From the NCBI RefSeq assembly GCF_000612725.1, contig NZ_HG964452.1, positions 364,911 to 428,910 of the forward strand: 64,000 nt of DNA, written 5' to 3'. Position 1 is the stretch's first letter; the number at the start of each line of letters is the position of its first letter. The stretch is from Mycolicibacterium austroafricanum. GTDB taxonomy: Bacteria > Actinomycetota > Actinomycetes > Mycobacteriales > Mycobacteriaceae. Below are positions 15,413-22,639 of this stretch, piece by piece. The position numbers were made by a program, and so were the translations under genes. The notes under the pieces are model-generated. The model made no database searches. It saw only the letters and a list, made by a program, of their open reading frames with translations, and was not told where the DNA came from.

Positions 15413-16522
15413 ATGGCCAAGGGAATTTCGGCACATGGGGATGTTCTGGTCAACGAGACGGCTGACGGTGTCGACCTGAACGAAATTTGGGCCGAGATAC
15501 AGCAGGCTCTCGAGCTCTACAACGCCGAACGCAGCGCGGTCGCAAGCCTGCTGAGCTACCGCACCGTTCAGGTAGCAGACGCTGTTCCCCAATCAATCTC
15601 GTCTGAATCGTTTGAGGAAGCAACTGAGTTTGGTGTGCCGAGAGCGATCCGACCGCCGAGTGACGTTCTGCGCCTTGGATATGACTTCAAGGACTACGAC
15701 ATCAGCCTAAGGGCCACATGGAAGTTCCTGCGCGAAGCCACTGCTGAACAGGTGACTGCGCAGGTAACCCGCGTCATCGAAGCAGACAACAAGAACGTAA
15801 CCGGCGCGATTCTCAACCGTCTGTTCAACCCTCAGCCACGCTTCAACGAGTGGAACCATACGGTTTACCCGCTCTGGACCGGCACCGACGGCATGTCGCC
15901 GCCACCGTACCTTGGCCGCACATTCCCCAGCGACACAACGCATTACCTGACCACCGGTTCCACCGTGCTGGACGCGCAAGACATTGAGGACATGATCCGA
16001 CTCATCAAGGTCAAGGGTTACGGCCAGGTTGGCACAACCATGCTTGTCCTCGCCAACCCTGACGACGTCGATGCTTCCTTGATGACCTCCTGGCGGGCAG
16101 GGGTTGAGTACAGAACTGGCGGGCCAAAGCCAAAGTGGGACTTCATCCCCAGCGCCCTGATGCCTGCGTGGATCGGGCAGGAAGAGATCCATGGACCCAT
16201 CCCGGCCTCCGATTACAACGGCCTGCAGGTGTGGGGCTCGTACAACTCCGCGCTACTCATCCAGTCGAACTTCGTGCCGCTCGGCTATGTCGCGGTCGTG
16301 GCCAGCGGTGGACCCAATTCCGACATGAATCCCGTCGCCTTCAGGGAGCACCCGAACCCGGCATACCAGGGCCTGCGCCATATTCCCGGCAACGGCCCCT
16401 ACCCCCTGCAGGACTCATTCTTCGTGCGCGGCTTCGGAACTGGCGTCCGCCATCGCAGCGCCGCCGTCTGCATGAAAATCACCACCAACCCCATCTACAC
16501 CGCCCCGGCGATCCCGCGATGA
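15413..16522 (+). CDS. Phage major-capsid-like protein
   Basis: 369 residues from MAKGISAHGDVLVNETADG; the ATG is preceded by aggggtagg. The N-terminal region (WAEIQQALELYNAERSAVAS), a middle beta/helix segment (GYDFKDYDISLRATWKFLRE, then TAQVTRVIEADN) and a C-terminal beta-rich domain (GYVAVVASGGPNSDMNPVAF) resemble capsid proteins of actinobacteriophages with an HK97-type fold. No scaffold or protease gene accompanies it. It could build a small satellite capsid or replace the capsid of a helper phage. An encapsulin-like role is less likely but not excluded. Confidence 0.6.
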   Translation: MAKGISAHGDVLVNETADGVDLNEIWAEIQQALELYNAERSAVASLLSYRTVQVADAVPQSISSESFEEATEFGVPRAIRPPSDVLRLGYDFKDYDISLRATWKFLREATAEQVTAQVTRVIEADNKNVTGAILNRLFNPQPRFNEWNHTVYPLWTGTDGMSPPPYLGRTFPSDTTHYLTTGSTVLDAQDIEDMIRLIKVKGYGQVGTTMLVLANPDDVDASLMTSWRAGVEYRTGGPKPKWDFIPSALMPAWIGQEEIHGPIPASDYNGLQVWGSYNSALLIQSNFVPLGYVAVVASGGPNSDMNPVAFREHPNPAYQGLRHIPGNGPYPLQDSFFVRGFGTGVRHRSAAVCMKITTNPIYTAPAIPR

Positions 16523-16815
16523 CCGCCCCTGAGCCATGGCGCGAGGAGGAGCCGCCACCGCTGCCAGCACTACGTCGGCCCGCAGACCCTAACCGGCTCG
16601 CCCGGGACAAAACCCAGGCCGAGACCGAAACCGAGTTCGGCTGGGGTTCTGGGCTCGTGCCGCCACACCTCAATGGCCGGCCACCGAGCGAGGGCGGCGT
16701 GTACCGGCCAAAGGCACCGCCCGTCGAGCTTGTCGAGGGATCACCCATCCCCCGCGAGCAGCGCCGGCCACGCGGTGAGGTTCGCGGGCACCCCGGCGAA
16801 CAGATCGCCCGGTAG
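16519..16815 (+). CDS. Small Pro-rich hypothetical protein downstream of capsid-like gene
   Basis: 98 residues, coupled to the capsid-like gene by ATGA. The sequence is dominated by Pro, Arg and Glu (MTAPEPWREEEPPPLPALRR, then GLVPPHLNGRPPSEGGVYRP) and probably disordered. Its conserved coupling to the capsid-like gene suggests a structural or assembly partner. No family recognised. Confidence 0.5.
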   Translation: MTAPEPWREEEPPPLPALRRPADPNRLARDKTQAETETEFGWGSGLVPPHLNGRPPSEGGVYRPKAPPVELVEGSPIPREQRRPRGEVRGHPGEQIAR

Positions 16816-16982
16816 ACCTCCGACCGGGGCGGGCGTGCTGACGTGCCTCAGCCCCGCCCCGGTTGGACTATCGACACGGGGCGCTGCAGCGCTGTCAACG
16901 CTTCCCCGAGCAACCCCACCAGCTCCACACGCCGCTCGTCTGAGCCGCTGACTGAATCGCCCCGGGTTTGATGCACACCTGG

Positions 16983-17885
16983 TTACTGGTGTGCAGCCTC
17001 TGGCTGGGCTGTGTTTGTAGCGTAGTGGATGGTCTCGTACTCGGTCGGTGGGATGCGGCCCAGGCGGTGCATGAGCCGGTCGGTGTTGTACCAGTGCACC
17101 CACTCAGCGGTGAGCAGTTCGACGTCGGTCAGGCGGTGCAGCGGACCTCGCCGGAACGGTGAGTCGTCGCGGACGGCTTCGGTCTTGTAGAGCCCTATCG
17201 TCGTCTCGGCCAGAGCGTTGTCGAAGGCATCCCCGACTGTGCCGATCGACGCCACCAGTCCGGACAGCGCCAGGGTCTCGCCGAACCGCACGGAGGTGTA
17301 TTGCGAGCCTGCATCGCTGTGGTGAATAGTATTGCCCAACAACGGATTACCTTCGTTTATTCGGAGTTGTGCGGCATGGTGGATCGCCTGGCGCGCGAAC
17401 CTGTCTTCCTTGCTGGCTGAGCAGGTCCACCCGACGATCCGGCCCGCGAAGGCGTCGATGGCGAACGCGGTGTATACGAACGCTCCGCTGGCCAGGCGGA
17501 CGTAAGTGAAGTCCGCCACCAGCAGTACGTTGGGGGCGGGCACCCGGAACTGGCGTTTGACCAGATCGGCTGCCCGCGCCGCGGCCGGGTCAGCGATCGT
17601 GGTGCGAACCTTTTTGCGGCGGGTGACCCCACGCCAGCCGTTGGCCCGCATCAGGCGTTCCACGGTGCAACGGGCCACGGCGATGCCCTGGCGTTGCAGG
17701 TGAGCCCACATCTTGGTGGCGCCGTACAACGACTCAGGTTTCCGGCGGCCGTGCTCGTCAGGTTCGTAGAAGCCGGCCAGCACTTCGGTGATCACGGTGT
17801 CCCAGAGGGTCCGCGCTGACGGGGGTCGGGTCAGCCAGGCATAGAAGGTTCTCGGGGCAATCTGGCAGCCGTGCTCGGTGAGCAC
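16983..17885 (-). CDS. IS3-family transposase OrfB (DDE integrase domain)
   Basis: 300 residues from the first ATG. The same frame is open further upstream (FIAEHRARFGVAPICRVLTE) to overlap OrfA, as expected for a product made by -1 frameshifting. Catalytic residues are visible in VADFTYVRL (D), IHHSDAGSQYTS (D) and DNALAETTIGLYKTE (E). The C-terminus WVHWYNTDRLMHRLGRIPPTEYE is typical. It appears intact. No classical A-rich slippery site is obvious at the overlap. Confidence 0.92.
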   Translation of the reverse strand: MLTEHGCQIAPRTFYAWLTRPPSARTLWDTVITEVLAGFYEPDEHGRRKPESLYGATKMWAHLQRQGIAVARCTVERLMRANGWRGVTRRKKVRTTIADPAAARAADLVKRQFRVPAPNVLLVADFTYVRLASGAFVYTAFAIDAFAGRIVGWTCSASKEDRFARQAIHHAAQLRINEGNPLLGNTIHHSDAGSQYTSVRFGETLALSGLVASIGTVGDAFDNALAETTIGLYKTEAVRDDSPFRRGPLHRLTDVELLTAEWVHWYNTDRLMHRLGRIPPTEYETIHYATNTAQPEAAHQ

Positions 17886-17941
17886 GCGGCAGATCGGAGC
17901 GACCCCGAACCGAGCACGATGCTCGGCGATGAACGCACAGA

Positions 17942-18253
17942 TCAGTGGTGTCGCGGGTCGCTCTCCCGCACGAAGAAACTTGTTGCCGCCTTGAGGATTT
18001 CGATGGTTTCCTCAAGCTCACGATTCTTACGCTTGAGCTCGCGCAACTCGCGCACCGTATCGGTGGGCACACCGTCACGGACCCCGGTATCCACCTCGGC
18101 CTGGTTCACCCAGCGGCGCAGCGATTCGTAGGACACCCCCAACCGCTTGGCCACCGCGCTGATACAGGCCGTGCGGCTGTCGTACTCCTCGGCATGGTCG
18201 GTGACCAACCGCACCGCCCGGGCCTTGAACTCGTCGTCGTACTTCCTCGGCAT
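17942..18253 (-). CDS. IS3-family transposase OrfA (HTH)
   Basis: 103 residues from MPRKYDDEFKARAVRLVTDH. A helix-turn-helix (ACISAVAKRLGVSYESLRRWV) is followed by a leucine-zipper-like coiled coil (TVRELRELKRKNRELEETIEIL). It binds the IS ends and, by frameshift, is fused to OrfB. An in-frame extension to 18292 reads into the terminal repeat and was not used. Confidence 0.9.
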   Translation of the reverse strand: MPRKYDDEFKARAVRLVTDHAEEYDSRTACISAVAKRLGVSYESLRRWVNQAEVDTGVRDGVPTDTVRELRELKRKNRELEETIEILKAATSFFVRESDPRHH

Positions 18254-18304
18254 AATGCGAACAACCTTCCCTCGAAAGAAGGTGTGCATCAAACCCGGGG
18301 TGGT

Positions 18305-18685
18305 TCAGACCTCGGCCACTAGCCGATGGAGCCGAGCCTGGGCGCGGGTGGCCCATCCTTCGTCATCGATCACCTGCTGCTTAGTCAGCTCATGACGAAT
18401 GATGCGCCGCCACGAGCCTCCGTAAGTTGTGCACGCGTCCACAACTTCCTCACGGGTGCGGAAGCGCTCGGCCAACTGCATTCGCCGCGTGATCTCCGAA
18501 GCCTCCAGTGCGAACTCCTCTGTGACCGCCGCGCGGAGTCCTTTCGGTAGTTGCTTGCCAACACGAAGGTTGACCAGGACGCGGCCGAACTCCCACCGCT
18601 CGGTGATGCTCTCGGTTTCGGACTCCACGATCTTCTTTTGGATCGGGGCAAGTCCGGCAATGTAGAGAGCGTTGTCGTCGTTCAT
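18305..18685 (-). CDS. Hypothetical protein of element B right end
   Basis: 126 residues from MNDDNALYIAGLAPIQKKIV; the second ATG is preferred because ggaagga lies 8 nt before it. It is helical and charged (ESETESITERWEFGRVLVNLR, EASEITRRMQLAERFRTREEV). The stop is just outside the IS3 inverted repeat, so the IS has landed immediately behind this gene. No family recognised; a DNA-binding accessory role is possible. Confidence 0.55.
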   Translation of the reverse strand: MNDDNALYIAGLAPIQKKIVESETESITERWEFGRVLVNLRVGKQLPKGLRAAVTEEFALEASEITRRMQLAERFRTREEVVDACTTYGGSWRRIIRHELTKQQVIDDEGWATRAQARLHRLVAEV

Positions 18686-19156
18686 TTTCATTTTCCTTCC
18701 GGCTAGTCCGGGGAAAACAAAAAGAGCACCCCGGAAAGTTTCGGGTCCGCTCGGCGCTGTTGCGCTTAGGCCCTACTTCTTCCCGAAGTGCTCACACAAC
18801 GTGATAGCTACTTCGGCGGGATTTCACCGCCACCCACATGGCTCCACCGCGCACCGCGATGGCATCAGATCATCACCGGCTCATGCTGCCCGGAATAGTC
18901 ACCAAGATACCGGCGGTCGCGCGATCATGCCAACCCCTCAATCGGCGGCTGACAGTGCCGAGCCTTCACCGACCCTTCCGGGCGATACCGGACCGGCAAC
19001 ACGCCTACGCAGCTCTGAAGGGCTCAGGTGGGCGTGTTAGCTACGAACGCGGACCCGCCGCCACGATCCCGCCGCCCGCCGCGTTCACGCCGCGATGACG
19101 GCCGCTAGTTAGACGAGCTAGGTACCAGAAATAGGTCTCTAGCAGGCGATATAGGG
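18686..19156. other. Gene-free right end of element B
   Basis: 471 bp between the last element B gene and the tRNA. It contains gttagctacg (19036-19045) and ccgccgcgttcacgccgcga (19076-19095), both also found near the left att of element B. No coding region is supported. The promoter of the leftward gene at 18685 probably lies at its left edge. Confidence 0.45.
19076..19095 (+). repeat. Candidate integrase arm-site repeat, right end of element B
   Basis: A 20-bp perfect copy of the sequence at 3682-3701, in the same orientation, about 95 bp from the tRNA-embedded core. It fits an arm-type binding site of the element B integrase, but the match could also be a remnant of a duplicated att region. 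Confidence 0.4.
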
Positions 19157-19230
19157 TGCCCCCACTGGGATTCGAACCCAGACTTTCCGGATTTTAAGTC
19201 CGCTGCCTCTGCCAATTGGGCTATGGGGGC
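19157..19230 (-). tRNA. tRNA-Leu(UAA), 3' half supplied by element B
   Basis: A 74-nt cloverleaf. Acceptor GCCCCCA pairs with TGGGGGC, the anticodon loop is CTTAAAA (anticodon TAA) and the T arm is CTGGG-TTCGAAT-CCCAG. The variable loop is short, so this is a class-I-shaped tRNA-Leu, and CCA is not encoded. The anticodon stem is GCGGA/TCCGG, leaving a G27-G43 mismatch. The displaced half at 3526-3559 would give GCGGA/TCCGC with all pairs formed. The present gene is therefore a hybrid whose 3' half came with the integrated element. Confidence 0.93.
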
Positions 19231-19340
19231 CTGGCCGCTGATCCTAACGAGCCGCCGCTTTGCGGTTTGCCTCTGCCCAGGCGAGGCAATGGGGTATCAA
19301 CTCAACTAGCCCCAGGAGAACTCAACTGCTAGGAGCTGCC

Positions 19341-20606
19341 ATGGCGCCCTCGAGCCAGGCAACCACCGTCCTCGACGGCCTGCCCGGAATCCGCTCCTGG
19401 CAGGAGGACTTCTACCGCGACCTCCACCGCCATCCTGAGCTGTCCCACCAGGAGCACCGAACCGCAGGCAAAGTGGTCGACACGCTGACCGCAGCCGGCT
19501 ATCGCGTGCACGACGGAATCGGCGGCACCGGAGTGATAGGCATCCTTGAGAACGGCCCCGGCCCGACGGTGCTGCTCCGCGCCGACATGGACGCACTGCC
19601 GGTGCTGGAGGACACGGGCCTGCCCTACGCCAGCACAGAGCGCGCCACCGACCCGAACGGCCACGAGGTTCCCGTGACGCACGCCTGCGGACACGACCTC
19701 CACGTCACCGCGCTGCTCGGCGCTGCGCGCCTTCTGGCCGACGGACGCGGCAGCTGGGGCGGCACCCTCGTGGGGCTCTTCCAGCCGGCCGAGGAGACTG
19801 GCGACGGAGCGCGCGGCATGGTCGCCGACGGACTGGCGAAGCTTCTGCCTCACGTCGACGTGTGCCTCGGCCAACACGTGATGCCTTTTCCCGCAGGCAC
19901 GATCGGCATGCACGCCGGCCCCTTCATGGCATCTGCCGACAGCATGCGGGTCACCGTCTACGGCCGGGGAAGTCACGGTTCGATGCCGCAAGCGTCCGTG
20001 GATCCGGTCGTTCTCGCCGCGATGATCGTCGTGCGACTGCAGACGGTCGTCTCGCGGGAGGTCAGCCCGGTAGAGCCCGTCGTGCTCACCGTCGGCAGCA
20101 TCACGTCGGGCTCCAAGAGCAACGTGATCCCCGACCGCGCCGTCCTTCAGCTGAACATCCGTACGTTCAACGACGACACACGCACGGACGTACTCGAAGC
20201 CGTCCGCCGGATCGTGACCGCCGAATGCGCGGCGTCGCGATCGCCCAGGGATCCGGAGTTCGAACTGTCCGATCGGTTTCCCGTGACGGACAACGACATA
20301 GCCACCACCGAGCGTGTCACCCACGCGTTCTCCGAGATGTTCGGCGAACGATGCGTGGAGTTGCCGCAGGGCGTGGGCAGCGAGGACTTCAGCGAGATTC
20401 CGAGATCACTCGGTGCGCCCTACACCTACTGGGGCGTCGGCTGCGTCGACCCCGACGCCTACCGGTCAGCGGCAGAAGCCGGATCGGTGAACCAGGACAT
20501 CGCCGTCAACCACTCACCGCGATTCGCGCCGGTAATCCAACCGACGCTCGACACCGCCACGCAGGCGCTCGTCGCCGCGGCGATGACCTGGCTGTCGCCC
20601 ACCTGA
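19341..20606 (+). CDS. M20-family amidohydrolase
   Basis: 421 residues from MAPSSQATTVLDGLPG, with aggag upstream. M20D metallopeptidase motifs are present: HPELSHQEHRTAG, VLLRADMDALPV, VTHACGHDLHVTALLGAA, LFQPAEETGDGARGM and the late GVGSEDFSEIP. The family hydrolyses N-acyl amino acids (hippurate, indole-acetyl amides and similar) with two metal ions. It is cytoplasmic, with no signal peptide. It is the first chromosomal gene after the tRNA and stands alone; the substrate cannot be told from sequence. Confidence 0.88.
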   Translation: MAPSSQATTVLDGLPGIRSWQEDFYRDLHRHPELSHQEHRTAGKVVDTLTAAGYRVHDGIGGTGVIGILENGPGPTVLLRADMDALPVLEDTGLPYASTERATDPNGHEVPVTHACGHDLHVTALLGAARLLADGRGSWGGTLVGLFQPAEETGDGARGMVADGLAKLLPHVDVCLGQHVMPFPAGTIGMHAGPFMASADSMRVTVYGRGSHGSMPQASVDPVVLAAMIVVRLQTVVSREVSPVEPVVLTVGSITSGSKSNVIPDRAVLQLNIRTFNDDTRTDVLEAVRRIVTAECAASRSPRDPEFELSDRFPVTDNDIATTERVTHAFSEMFGERCVELPQGVGSEDFSEIPRSLGAPYTYWGVGCVDPDAYRSAAEAGSVNQDIAVNHSPRFAPVIQPTLDTATQALVAAAMTWLSPT

Positions 20607-20611
20607 TTCGG

Positions 20612-20923
20612 TCAGCTGGTGGGCGGCTCGTATGGCGCTTCGGGGTGCTCCCGGTGCCAATCCTGTTGTTTCTTCTGCACTTTGTGGTGGGCGCGGGCCA
20701 GCCATGCCAGGCCGCCACCGACGAGCAGGACGGCCACGACGACTGCGACGACACCGGTGATGCTGCTGCCGTTGGCGAACGAGAACAGCCCGATCACCAG
20801 GCTCAGCACACCGATTCCGACCGCGATCAGGCCCGGGGCGTTGACCCCGGCCTTCATCGTCTCGCCGGCATGCTGCCGGTAGGTGCGGGCGTGGTCGACG
20901 GGATCTCGCGATGTGTCAGGCAT
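20612..20923 (-). CDS. UsfY-like small membrane protein
   Basis: 103 residues. The N-terminal signature RDPVDHARTYRQHAGETMK resembles the mycobacterial UsfY family (encoded near sigF). Two membrane segments follow (APGLIAVGIGVLSLVIGLF and ITGVVAVVVAVLLVGGG), then a charged tail. A clear ribosome binding site (gagaggag) supports the start. UsfY proteins are linked to SigF stress responses, but the biochemical role is unknown. It is convergent with the amidohydrolase. Confidence 0.55.
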   Translation of the reverse strand: MPDTSRDPVDHARTYRQHAGETMKAGVNAPGLIAVGIGVLSLVIGLFSFANGSSITGVVAVVVAVLLVGGGLAWLARAHHKVQKKQQDWHREHPEAPYEPPTS

Positions 20924-20947
20924 GAGTACTCCTCTCGGGATAGAGCG

Positions 20948-21571
20948 TCACTGGTAGGGCGGGTACTGCGCTTGCTTGAGCGCGCGGGCCAGGTGCACGG
21001 CGTTGCGCGCCGCAGCCGCGGTGGTCGAGGCCACCTGTTCGGGCACCTCGTCGAGGTCTTTGTAGTCGGTGCTCTCCATCGCCGGGCCGTTCCAGTAGGT
21101 GCAGCCCTGCGCGGGGATGCTGTAACCCACGTCGTTGAGCCCCTGGAAGACGTCGGCGACGACCTTGTGGGCACCGTCTTCGTTGCCCACCACACTGACG
21201 ATGCCGACTTTGCCCGCCATCGCGGGCCTGCCCTGGTCGTCGGTGTTGGACAGCTCCGCGTCCAAGCGCTCCAGCACCCGCTGGGTCACCGACGACGGAT
21301 GGCCCAGCCACACCGGGGTGCTGATCAACAGAATGTCGGCCGCCAGCACCTTCTGCCGGATCTGCGGCCACTGGTCACTGTCGCCCATGTCGGCCTCGAC
21401 GCCAGGGGCGATGTTGAAGTCGACACAGCGCACCGCCTCGCACTCTGCACCCTGCTCGCGCAGCGTCTCGAACACGTGCTCGGCGATCAGGGCGCTGCTC
21501 GACGGCGCCGGGCTGGGCTTGAGGCTGCAGATCAGCCCAAGCGCGCGAACGGGTATCGCGTTTTCTGCCAT
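20948..21571 (-). CDS. Flavodoxin-fold NAD(P)H-dependent reductase
   Basis: 207 residues. The N-terminus has the FMN-phosphate loop region LICSLKPSPAPSSSALIAEHV, followed by ILLISTPVWLGHPSSVTQRVLERLD and GKVGIVSVVGNEDGAHKV, typical of NADPH-dependent FMN reductases. It is cytoplasmic and probably a quinone or FMN reductase in a stress set with its neighbours. The gene at 20923 follows at a 24-bp distance, so the two may be co-transcribed. Confidence 0.8.
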   Translation of the reverse strand: MAENAIPVRALGLICSLKPSPAPSSSALIAEHVFETLREQGAECEAVRCVDFNIAPGVEADMGDSDQWPQIRQKVLAADILLISTPVWLGHPSSVTQRVLERLDAELSNTDDQGRPAMAGKVGIVSVVGNEDGAHKVVADVFQGLNDVGYSIPAQGCTYWNGPAMESTDYKDLDEVPEQVASTTAAAARNAVHLARALKQAQYPPYQ

Positions 21572-21673
21572 GCCGAGGGCGTACCCGAGCCTTCTGCACC
21601 CAAACGGATGCCGGGCGACGTCACAGCGTGCGTCCTACGTTTCGAACCCCCTACCTGCGGGCATGCCACCGAA

Positions 21674-21856
21674 ATGAGTGAGCCCCGTTCTGAGAAGGCC
21701 GAGTCCGATATCGACGAGGACCCGAAGGTGGCGGGGTCGCGGGCAGCCAAGGACACCGACGACCCCAGCGAAGGACCGTACGTCGGCCGCGCCGGCGGCG
21801 ATGACGACTTCGACGCAGGCGAGTCCGGCGCCGAGGCCCGCAGCGACGACGGCTGA
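21674..21856 (+). CDS. Small acidic conserved protein (60 aa)
   Basis: MSEPRSEKAESDIDEDPKVAG..., 60 residues, very acidic and probably disordered, ending GRAGGDDDFDAGESGAEARSDDG. Small proteins of this type (DTDDPSEGPYVGR core) occur in many mycobacteria without known function. It lies between divergent and convergent neighbours and stands alone. Confidence 0.55.
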   Translation: MSEPRSEKAESDIDEDPKVAGSRAAKDTDDPSEGPYVGRAGGDDDFDAGESGAEARSDDG

Positions 21857-21859
21857 CGC

Positions 21860-22228
21860 CTAGTCCTTCTCCCACGGCGGCTCGTCACCCATCTTGGCGT
21901 AGTACTTCGCCAGGTGACTCTTCACGCGATCAATGTCGCTCGGCGGCAGATCGATTCCACCGCGCGAACCCTGCATGATCGCGCCGGCCGCCATCACCCC
22001 ACGCGGCACGGCGCGCAGCTCACCGTCGATCACGTCGGCGATCAACAGCTTGTACGCGGTGAAGTTCGACTTCTTATCCTGGTCGTACCAGACGTGCGCG
22101 TCGCGGTACTTCGGGTTCGGATCGTCGGTGGCGTCGGCCCAGCGGCGCACGCGCTTCTCCGCGGCGCCGCCGTCCCACTCGCGGTCGCGATCGGCCAACG
22201 GCAGGTCCTGAAATGCGGTGACCGACAT
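21860..22228 (-). CDS. Conserved hypothetical protein (122 aa)
   Basis: 122 residues, starting MSVTAFQDLPLADRDREWDG with gaggtc upstream. The centre (AHVWYDQDKKSNFTAYKLLIADVIDGELRAVPRG, GSRGGIDLPPSDIDRVKSHL) resembles a segment found in some prohead-protease-like or RNA-polymerase-associated proteins, but no firm family is named. It follows the Rho_N-like gene by 4 bp and is likely co-transcribed with it. Confidence 0.6.
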   Translation of the reverse strand: MSVTAFQDLPLADRDREWDGGAAEKRVRRWADATDDPNPKYRDAHVWYDQDKKSNFTAYKLLIADVIDGELRAVPRGVMAAGAIMQGSRGGIDLPPSDIDRVKSHLAKYYAKMGDEPPWEKD

Positions 22229-22232
22229 GACC

Positions 22233-22490
22233 TCAGTGGTTCCGCAGCTTGGAGATCAATTTGTCTTTGCTCAGGTGTGAATACCCGGAGATACCAAGCT
22301 CTTTGGCGCGACTCTTGAGATCGCCGACCGTCCAGTCGTCGTAGGACCCCGACTTACCGCCCTTGCGGCCGACGCTGGACTTGCCGCGCGCCGCAGCGGC
22401 GTTGGAGATGCGGGCCGCTTTCTCCTTCGAGTTTCCTTCGCGCCGAAGATCCTCGTACATCTTCTCGTTCTTGATCGATGTGTTCGGCAT
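22233..22490 (-). CDS. Small Rho_N/SAP-like protein
   Basis: 85 residues from MPNTSIKNEKMYEDLRREGN, with an optimal aggaggt ribosome binding site. The C-terminal 35 residues (DDWTVGDLKSRAKELGISGYSHLSKDKLISKLRNH) are a Rho N-terminal/SAP-like helix-extended-helix that binds nucleic acids. The N-terminal part (KAARISNAAAARGKSSVGRKGG) is basic. Such DUF7218-type proteins are common stress-related small proteins of actinobacteria. Confidence 0.7.
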   Translation of the reverse strand: MPNTSIKNEKMYEDLRREGNSKEKAARISNAAAARGKSSVGRKGGKSGSYDDWTVGDLKSRAKELGISGYSHLSKDKLISKLRNH

Positions 22491-22639
22491 GAATCGACCT
22501 CCTACGTCATCAATGTGTATGTCTGAGGTTTCCCCGGCCATCACCCGACAAAACCCAGCTACCTCCTACAGCCCAGCGCATCGGCGTGGCTGTTTCCAAG
22601 AGGTACCCGCCCGCACGCAGCCCACACCGTCGCACCAGG

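Larger units (their letters stand above)
16960..18300. mobile_element. IS3-family insertion sequence
   Basis: 1341 bp bounded by perfect 21-bp inverted repeats: ccccgggtttgatgcacacct at 16960-16980 and its complement at 18280-18300. It encodes two overlapping transposase frames. No convincing direct target duplication is seen at these borders (aatcg on the left, tggtt on the right), so the original duplication may be lost or the outer few bases may not belong to the IS. Confidence 0.88.
3548..19199. mobile_element. Element B: phage-satellite-like island integrated in tRNA-Leu(UAA)
   Basis: It is bounded by the 12-bp core cggattttaagt at 3548-3559 and at 19188-19199 inside the intact tRNA. 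Contents are an AAA+ ATPase, a split tyrosine integrase, a serine recombinase, a primase-helicase with an adjacent repeat cluster, a CCCH zinc-motif protein, small winged-helix proteins and a capsid-like protein, plus two IS elements. No large terminase, portal, protease, tail or lysis gene is visible in about 15.6 kb. The content resembles phage-inducible chromosomal islands rather than a full prophage; that class assignment is inference. Confidence 0.7.

Noticed and set aside
19862..21856. A 664-codon plus-strand frame
   Set aside because: It overlaps the amidohydrolase in another phase and two leftward genes antisense. Only its last 60 codons (21674-21856) form a plausible small gene, which was called separately.
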